Assembly (NCBI GenBank): GCA_023512345.1
Contig: JAILZT010000003.1
Coordinates: 186,001 to 250,000, forward strand
Direction: 5' to 3'
Source of the DNA: Paenibacillus sp.
Lineage (GTDB): Bacteria > Bacillota > Bacilli > Paenibacillales > Paenibacillaceae
DNA: 64,000 nt
Below, piece after piece: positions 59,029-64,000 of this stretch (positions within the stretch are counted from its first letter, which is position 1; each line of letters begins with the position of its first letter). A model generated the notes under the pieces. The model had not been told where the DNA came from, did no database searches, and was given only the letters and a program-made list of their open reading frames with translations. A program made the translations under genes and the position numbers.

Positions 59029-59454
59029 TTAATGTCTGTAAACCACCCAGTCGAACAAAGATCCCGCTACCTTTCCGCTTACCATCGCCATCAGCAGACC
59101 GAAAAGATATTGTGTCATATTTAAACGCTTGGCCAATATCGGCAGTACATTCAACACCTCAGTCAATGCAGCTGCCAGTAACCCGATGAATATCCCATCA
59201 AACAACCCTACCCCTAACTCAACTAGAGGTCCTGCCGATATCCTCCAGTTCCAAAAATCACTTAAGGTACCTATAAGCGAACCCCCTACCATCGCTCCTT
59301 CGTACCAGTGAACTTTGTGATAGGAGGCCGTTAATTGAGCCAGTCGCGGAATCATATCAAGAACAATAAACAATGCGATTACCCCACTGCCTACAGCAAT
59401 CCCGCCAGCAATGCCAAGGAGCAGATTTAATCCCAGAGATATCGGAGCGGTCAT
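59029..59454 (-). CDS. spoVAB: Stage V sporulation protein AB
   Basis: 141 residues, four or five membrane helices: LNLLLGIAGGIAVGSGVIALFIVL, VGLFDGIFIGLLAAALTEVLNVLP, FGLLMAMVSGKVAGSLFDWVVY. Matches SpoVAB of the DPA uptake operon. Its start overlaps the spoVAA stop by four bases. Downstream comes spoVAF, with no spoVAC, AD or AE between. Confidence 0.9.
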   Translation of the reverse strand: MTAPISLGLNLLLGIAGGIAVGSGVIALFIVLDMIPRLAQLTASYHKVHWYEGAMVGGSLIGTLSDFWNWRISAGPLVELGVGLFDGIFIGLLAAALTEVLNVLPILAKRLNMTQYLFGLLMAMVSGKVAGSLFDWVVYRH

Positions 59455-60113
59455 CCAGAATCTCCCCGATTCTCATGTTCACTGCCCTCAACTTGCTTCA
59501 TTTTGTTGTATTCCTGATGGATCACATAGTGATCAATATTTTTCTGGTACAGGAACATCTCCACTTCGAGAGGCGTTGGCTCTTCATTCCACTTTTTCTT
59601 GAATAAGTGGTTAAAGAAAATAACCATCCCAAACCCGATCCCCACAGAATAGGCGACTTGGAATACATATGGATGCTCGTCTCTACGGCCTGTTATCATC
59701 TCAACAATACGAATTTGAACCTCCTGCATGCTGACATCGGCGTGGAAATTCATGATTGTTAAAGCAGAACCAAAGAAAAGAATCAGCCAGACCAGTACAA
59801 ATAAAGCTGTTGACGGTTTTTTCGTGCCTGCCGAATCTGCAATCTGAACAATCGTCCTTCCTTCACCAAACGACTCAATATTGGCGCCCGGTACAAGCTT
59901 TTGAATGCATGGGATAATCCTCAGCATATCAATCAAAATAAGGTTGCCATCACTCTGTTGCGGTTGAATCAGCAAAACAGAATGCAGCAGCTCCTTGTAC
60001 TCGGGCTCAGTAATGATGATCGCCACATCACGAAGCATAACGCCTTTGCCTTTGGGTATCGTCACCCGGTTTTTAAGTTGTATATAAATTGTGGGATCAG
60101 AATGGCGTTTCAT
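59451..60113 (-). CDS. spoVAA: Stage V sporulation protein AA
   Basis: 220 residues. A soluble N-terminal half (TIYIQLKNRVTIPKGKGVMLRDVA) and two membrane helices (FVLVWLILFFGSALTIMNFHAD; VFQVAYSVGIGFGMVIFF), with a charged C-terminus. This is the SpoVAA pattern. First gene of the local spoVA group, start seven bases after AGGAGG. A sigma-G-like promoter is upstream at 60166-60196. Confidence 0.9.
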   Translation of the reverse strand: MKRHSDPTIYIQLKNRVTIPKGKGVMLRDVAIIITEPEYKELLHSVLLIQPQQSDGNLILIDMLRIIPCIQKLVPGANIESFGEGRTIVQIADSAGTKKPSTALFVLVWLILFFGSALTIMNFHADVSMQEVQIRIVEMITGRRDEHPYVFQVAYSVGIGFGMVIFFNHLFKKKWNEEPTPLEVEMFLYQKNIDHYVIHQEYNKMKQVEGSEHENRGDSG

Positions 60114-60165
60114 CCGCAGTCCTCCTAAAGGTTGTGTGAGAAGATCTCAGCTGCAAGATTAACGA

Positions 60166-60196
60166 TAGTATGGGAGGAAAGGCTATTTTTTACTCT
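60166..60196 (-). promoter_or_regulatory. Candidate sigma-G promoter of spoVAA-spoVAB-spoVAF
   Basis: On the minus strand AGAGTA (60196-60191), 18 bases, then CATACTA (60172-60166). The -10 is a perfect sigma-G match and the -35 matches four of six bases of TGAATA. Confidence 0.55.
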
Positions 60197-60336
60197 TTCG
60201 AAGTTGAAATCATTGTTCTAAGCTCCTTAATGGAAAAGTTCATTTCAAAAGGTGCTTAAATATTGAATGTTTATAGGTATCCGGAACAGCCCAACCATCC
60301 TACAATCTTGTTAATAAATAGAAGGGAGAGATTTTT

Positions 60337-60350
60337 TGTAAGCGGATACA
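60337..60350 (+). promoter_or_regulatory. Catabolite-responsive element (cre) upstream of the GH53 gene
   Basis: TGTAAGCGGATACA differs from TGWAANCGNTNWCA at one position. It lies 63-76 bases before the GH53 start. Confidence 0.5.
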
Positions 60351-60412
60351 AGTGTCTATTCATTCATTTTTTAAGCTTCATTAATCAGCATCCCAATTTT
60401 AGGAGGTCTTTT

Positions 60413-61447
60413 ATGAAAATGAAAAACTCAAATTCAATGGTAAAACTGTTCCTCTGTCTATCCCTTTTTCTAAGTGTGTGTTTTAATATTAAAATTTCCA
60501 AGCCAGTTGAGGCGGCGGCGACCTTTGCTAAGGGTGCGGATGTTGGCTGGTTGTCCGAAATGGAGTACTATAAATGGTCCTTTTATAATGACAGTGGAGT
60601 GAAACAGGATTTACTTCAAATCCTTAAAGATCATGGTATGAACTCGATCCGGCTGCGGGTATGGGTTAACCCCTCCATAAATTTTTCCAATAAAGCCGAT
60701 GTTATTAAACAGGCAGTCCGCGCACAAAAGATGGGCTTTAGAATTATGATTGACTTTCATTACAGCGATACCTGGGCAGATCCGGCCAATCAGAAAAAAC
60801 CCGCTGCATGGAGCAGCAAGAGCTTCACGGACCTGAAGACTGCTGTATATGATCATACTTACGATGTGATGAACACCCTTAAGAGTAATGGAGTTACACC
60901 TGAATGGGTTCAGGTCGGAAATGAGACGAATAATGGAATGCTATGGGAGGATGGTAAAGCATCCGCAAGCATGGGTAATTTCGCTGCACTTATTAATTCA
61001 GGATATAACGCTGTAAAAGCGGTTAGCAGCAGCTCCAAAGTTGTTGTACATCTCTCTAACGGGTATGACAATTCCTTATTCCGCTGGATGTTCGACGGGT
61101 TAAAAAGTAACGGAGCTAAATATGATGTTATCGGCATGTCGCTTTATCCCACCACAAGCAACTGGTCTACGCTAAATAATCAAACGCTAACTAATATGAA
61201 TGATATGGTGGCCCGATATGGCAAAGAGGTTATGATTTCGGAGGTTGGTATGGACGTAAGCGCCCCAACAACAGCCAAGGCGTTTCTGTCCGATATTATC
61301 AGCAAGACCAAATCCGTGTCCGGCGGTAAAGGTCTAGGTGTGTTTTACTGGGAGCCGGAATGTTATGGCACCTGGTATTCCTATACAAAAGGAGCCTTTG
61401 ACTCTTCTGGAAAACCTACTGTGGCATTGGACGCCTTCTTGAATTAA
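60413..61447 (+). CDS. Secreted arabinogalactan endo-beta-1,4-galactanase (GH53)
   Basis: 344 residues from the ATG six bases after AGGAGG, with a signal peptide (about 1-34, ending KISKPVEAAA). GH53 features: FAKGADVGWLSEMEYY, IRLRVWVNPS, MIDFHYSDTWADPANQKKPAAW, acid/base Glu in VQVGNETNNGMLW, and nucleophile Glu in VMISEVGMD. It cuts beta-1,4-galactan of plant pectin outside the cell (B. subtilis GanB type). The domain ends at the C-terminus, with no binding module. A cre-like site is upstream; a sugar transporter operon lies convergent. Confidence 0.94.
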   Translation: MKMKNSNSMVKLFLCLSLFLSVCFNIKISKPVEAAATFAKGADVGWLSEMEYYKWSFYNDSGVKQDLLQILKDHGMNSIRLRVWVNPSINFSNKADVIKQAVRAQKMGFRIMIDFHYSDTWADPANQKKPAAWSSKSFTDLKTAVYDHTYDVMNTLKSNGVTPEWVQVGNETNNGMLWEDGKASASMGNFAALINSGYNAVKAVSSSSKVVVHLSNGYDNSLFRWMFDGLKSNGAKYDVIGMSLYPTTSNWSTLNNQTLTNMNDMVARYGKEVMISEVGMDVSAPTTAKAFLSDIISKTKSVSGGKGLGVFYWEPECYGTWYSYTKGAFDSSGKPTVALDAFLN

Positions 61448-61459
61448 GGAGCATACAAC

Positions 61460-61493
61460 AAAGGCAGCCTAGGATTATCCCTAAGCTGCCTTT
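61460..61493. terminator. Terminator of the GH53 gene
   Basis: AAAGGCAGCCTAGG / CCCTAAGCTGCCTTT stem-loop. The T run is short (TTT). Confidence 0.7.
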
Positions 61494-61579
61494 AAATATA
61501 GGTAGAACTACCTTTACACCCTCATACTCAAAACTCCAGCGAATCCAGCTTCCGTACTGCAAAATCAAACAGGGTCAAA

Positions 61580-62458
61580 TTACTCCTTTACTGAACCCAG
61601 CGTCATACCTTTAACAAAATATTTTTGCAGGAAAGGATAGACTAGCAGAATAGGTGCTGCCCCGATAAAGATTTGTGCCGCTCGAACCGTTGTCTGAGAA
61701 ATCATCTCCATCTCTTTCGGATTTACGCTCATTGAGCTCATGTCTCTTTGAATGATAACCGTCTGCAAAAAAGTCGCGAGTGGGAATTGCTTGGAGTTGT
61801 TCATATACAGCAAACCATCGAACCATGAGTTCCAGTGGAACACCATGCTGAACAATGCAATTGTGGCAATGGAGGGCAGCGATATCGGCAGGAAAATACT
61901 GAATAACGTTCTAAAATGTCCCGCACCGTCAATCAGTGCCGCTTCCTCCAGTTCTTTAGGAATTCCACGGAAGAAGTTAAGCATCAGAATGACCAAAAAC
62001 GTGTTCACAGCTCCAGGCAGCACAAGCACCCAGAAGGAGTCCATTAAGCCAATCTTTTGGATCACGATGTAAAAAGGAATCAAGCCGCCATTAAACACCA
62101 TACTGAAAACGAACAACCAGGAGTAGACATTGCGTCCTTTAAAGACCGAATTCTCCTTGGATAACGGATAGGCTGCCAAAAAGGTAATGAGAAGCGTTAG
62201 TGCTGTGCCGATAACTGTTCTTTTAACGGATATCCATATGGAATGCAGGAACACCGGGTTATCTATCGTTTTTTTATAGGCTTCCAAAGAGAATTGTTTC
62301 GGCCACAAGCCTACTAGATTAGCATCCGCCGCCGATTTGGCACTGAAGGATACGGCAAGAACATGAAGTAGAGGTACAATACACATGATTGCTAACAGGA
62401 TTAGAAAGCAGGTGTTAAATATGTTAAAAATGCGATAGCCTTTTGTTTTGTAATACAT
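61580..62458 (-). CDS. Carbohydrate ABC transporter permease (LplC/YtcP type)
   Basis: 292 residues, six membrane helices, with the binding-protein-dependent permease EAA loop EEAALIDGAGHFRTLFSIFLPIS. The C-terminal GMTLGSVKE is typical of the LplC/YtcP family. It pairs with the LplB-like permease 24 bases upstream. The substrate is unknown; the convergent GH53 gene suggests plant-derived sugars, an inference. Confidence 0.9.
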   Translation of the reverse strand: MYYKTKGYRIFNIFNTCFLILLAIMCIVPLLHVLAVSFSAKSAADANLVGLWPKQFSLEAYKKTIDNPVFLHSIWISVKRTVIGTALTLLITFLAAYPLSKENSVFKGRNVYSWLFVFSMVFNGGLIPFYIVIQKIGLMDSFWVLVLPGAVNTFLVILMLNFFRGIPKELEEAALIDGAGHFRTLFSIFLPISLPSIATIALFSMVFHWNSWFDGLLYMNNSKQFPLATFLQTVIIQRDMSSMSVNPKEMEMISQTTVRAAQIFIGAAPILLVYPFLQKYFVKGMTLGSVKE

Positions 62459-62482
62459 AATTCTCCCTCTTTCGTAGGTAAT

Positions 62483-63373
62483 TTAGAATATGCGATAACC
62501 CGCCCATTTCTTAGCCATCCGGTAGGATACGAGTATAAGTATCATGCTAATTGCAGATTTGAATAATCCAATTGCTGTACCGAAGCCCATCTCACCATTA
62601 AGAATTGCCGTCCGATACACGAAGGTATCAATGATATCGCCCTTTTGATACACCAGAGGGTTATATAAGTTGAAAATCTGATCGAACCCTGCATTCAGTA
62701 CATTCCCCAACGCTAGCGTCCCTACTACGACTGCCATAGGAATTAAGGAAGGTATTGTGATGTAGCGTGTCTGTTTCCAGCGGGTTGCCCCATCCACTTC
62801 AGCAGCTTCATATAGAGATGGATTAATACCAGCGATAGCAGCCAGGAAAATGATTGTATTATATCCGAATTCCTTCCACACATCGGTAAGGATAACCGTA
62901 AACCGGAACCAGTTGTTATCTCCTAAGAAGAAAATAGGCTTCACACCAAATGATCCAAGAATCTGGTTCACAAAGCCGTCTGTAGCGAGCAGGTCCAGCA
63001 ATATTCCACCAAGGATGACCCAGGACAAAAAGTGGGGCAAGTATACTAAAGTCTGTATCGTGCGCTGAATGCCAACCTTGCGGATCTCATTCAAAAGAAT
63101 AGCAAAGATAAACGGAACAAGCAGATTAAAGACCATTTTCAAAATCGCAATAATCAATGTGTTCCAAATGACCTGCATACTATCTTCACGTTCAAAAAGA
63201 TAACGAAAATTGTCCAGCCCTATCCATTGTGAGCCCGAAATACCAAGCCAAGGCTTGTAATCCTGAAATGCCATCACAATTCCCAGCATCGGAATAAAAC
63301 TGAAAATAATTAGGCATATCATTGCTGGCAACAGCATGACGTGAAACGGCCAAGTTTTTTTAAGTGTTCTCAT
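62483..63373 (-). CDS. Carbohydrate ABC transporter permease (LplB/YteP type)
   Basis: 296 residues, six membrane helices. FSFIPMLGIVMAFQDYKPWLGISGS near the start and the EAA loop YEAAEVDGATRWKQTRYITIPSL are diagnostic of the LplB family. Starts at an ATG after GGGGGATC. A promoter with an extended -10 (63421-63429) precedes it, so the permeases can be expressed apart from the upstream binding protein. No ATPase gene is present; such systems often use a shared MsmX-type ATPase. Confidence 0.9.
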   Translation of the reverse strand: MRTLKKTWPFHVMLLPAMICLIIFSFIPMLGIVMAFQDYKPWLGISGSQWIGLDNFRYLFEREDSMQVIWNTLIIAILKMVFNLLVPFIFAILLNEIRKVGIQRTIQTLVYLPHFLSWVILGGILLDLLATDGFVNQILGSFGVKPIFFLGDNNWFRFTVILTDVWKEFGYNTIIFLAAIAGINPSLYEAAEVDGATRWKQTRYITIPSLIPMAVVVGTLALGNVLNAGFDQIFNLYNPLVYQKGDIIDTFVYRTAILNGEMGFGTAIGLFKSAISMILILVSYRMAKKWAGYRIF

Positions 63374-63420
63374 GTGTGTTGATCCCCCATATCGTTCAAA
63401 TCTTCTGTAACCATACTCAA

Positions 63421-63429
63421 ATTATATCA
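63421..63429 (-). promoter_or_regulatory. Extended -10 promoter before the LplB-type permease
   Basis: TGATATAAT on the minus strand: a perfect TATAAT with the TG extension. No strong -35 at the standard spacing. It lies about 50 bases upstream of the permease start. Confidence 0.5.
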
Positions 63430-63506
63430 ACGCTAGAAGTAGCCAAGTAGAGAGCAAAACCAATATAAATGGTACAAAAGCAATGTCTTATTTGTTCATC
63501 AAAAAA

Positions 63507-63547
63507 GGCCGTCTTTCGGATAGAATTCTCTACCCAAAAGACGACCC
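63507..63547 (-). terminator. Terminator/attenuator between the binding protein and permease genes
   Basis: On the minus strand GGTCGTCTTTTGGGTAGA pairs with TCTATCCGAAAGACGGCC around GAAT, followed by TTTTTT. Partial readthrough would give more binding protein than permease. Confidence 0.8.
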
Positions 63548-63576
63548 CTTATGCTTATTCATCAGAATAATCTATT

Positions 63577-64000
63577 TTATTTTACGCTGTCATACCATTC
63601 ATTAACTTCCTTCGTAATTTGATCGCCACCGCCTGATTTCCAAGTATCAACGAAAGTATCAAAGGAGTCAACAGGTGATTTGCCATAGATGATTTCATTG
63701 AAAGTCTGGCTCTCAATTTTGTTCAAATAGTCCATCTTGGATTTCATAGTTTCTGTAGTAGGCCCTGTGAACATGTTCTTGAACGATTTATCCTCTTGGC
63801 TCAACAGTACTTTAGCCGCTGCCGGAGTGTCCTTGCCGTAATTGACTGCTACATCCTTCTCAAGTCTTGTTGTAGGTTCAGCACCACCTGCAAGATTGAG
63901 CAGTGATTGCATTTGGGCATCAGGAATACGTGCACCGTCACGTACCAGGAGGTAACGAACACTGTTCACATAACCACCAGCGATTTTATCGTTTGCTACC
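63577..64000 (-). CDS. Extracellular solute-binding protein (LplA type), C-terminal part
   Basis: The gene runs off the right edge; the last 140 or so residues are visible. They end YDSVK and include YLNKIESQTFNEIIYGKSPVDSFDTFVDTWKSGGGDQITKEVNEWYDS, in the style of the C-terminal lobe of LplA-type lipoproteins. It is the first gene of a binding protein - LplB - LplC set. The N-terminal lipobox cannot be checked. Confidence 0.85.
   Translation of the reverse strand, partial: VANDKIAGGYVNSVRYLLVRDGARIPDAQMQSLLNLAGGAEPTTRLEKDVAVNYGKDTPAAAKVLLSQEDKSFKNMFTGPTTETMKSKMDYLNKIESQTFNEIIYGKSPVDSFDTFVDTWKSGGGDQITKEVNEWYDSVK

Overview
The window looks like chromosomal DNA of a spore-forming Bacillales bacterium, most likely a Paenibacillus. 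The evidence is the sporulation and germination genes (ypeB, dacB-spmA-spmB, ytfJ, spoVAA/AB/AF), low-to-medium GC with strong AGGAGG ribosome-binding sites, an S-layer-anchored (SLH) glycoside hydrolase, and gene order close to Bacillus subtilis (cmk-ypfA-ypeB; serA; resEDCBA-rluB-spmBA-dacB; scpBA; ribHAED; ppiB-lysA-spoVA). The genus is an inference from content and style, not from a database match. No rRNA, tRNA, CRISPR array, prophage or intact insertion sequence was seen.

Layout. 1-10 kb: mostly minus-strand housekeeping and membrane genes: plsC (cut by the window start), cmk, a PilZ protein (ypfA/motI), a creatininase-like protein, ypeB with a good sigma-G type promoter, a tiny Cys-rich protein, prsW, mecA and a YtxH-like protein. 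Then come a plus-strand polysaccharide deacetylase lipoprotein, a minus-strand metallophosphoesterase / membrane protein / CPBP protease trio, and a plus-strand unknown membrane-anchored protein. 10-12.3 kb: serA behind a T-box leader whose likely specifier is a serine codon (AGC).

12.3-31.3 kb is accessory in character and interrupts the conserved backbone. It holds an SDR / WYL-regulator divergent pair; a solute-binding protein divergent from a YesM/YesN-type two-component system but with no permeases; a 2214-residue GH3-GH30 multidomain enzyme with CBM6 modules and three SLH domains, preceded by a perfect CcpA (cre) site; a chemoreceptor without an extracellular domain; an ilvB-like ThDP enzyme paired with a carboxymuconolactone-decarboxylase-like protein behind a possible attenuator; and glpK.

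31.4-48.7 kb returns to conserved backbone on the minus strand: resE, resD, resC, resB, resA, rluB, a small PGRP/amidase-like protein, a repeat-filled intergenic region (38.35-38.98 kb), spmB, spmA, dacB, ytfJ, a DUF2953-like gene, scpB, scpA, and the riboflavin operon ribD-ribE-ribBA-ribH under an FMN riboswitch. 48.7-53 kb: mscL and a 1168-residue LPXTG adhesin. 53-60 kb: a YwaF-like membrane protein, ppiB, lysA, then spoVAF (with an approximately 440-residue disordered, repeat-built N-terminus), spoVAB and spoVAA. The spoVAC/AD/AE genes that sit between AB and AF in B. subtilis are absent here. 60-64 kb: a GH53 endo-galactanase behind a near-perfect cre site, convergent with a sugar ABC transporter (LplC-like and LplB-like permeases and the C-terminus of a solute-binding protein, cut by the window end).

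Functionally, three themes stand out. One is a spore programme (cortex, germination, DPA channel accessory proteins). A second is secreted polysaccharide utilisation with carbon-catabolite signatures (GH3-GH30-SLH, GH53, SBPs, LplBC, YesMN). The third is core metabolism controlled by RNA switches (T-box on serA, FMN riboswitch on rib). The most unusual items are the SpoVAF N-terminal repeat extension, the GH3-GH30-SLH megaenzyme, the permease-less SBP + YesMN trio with a possible ATT start, and the ThDP/CMD two-gene operon.
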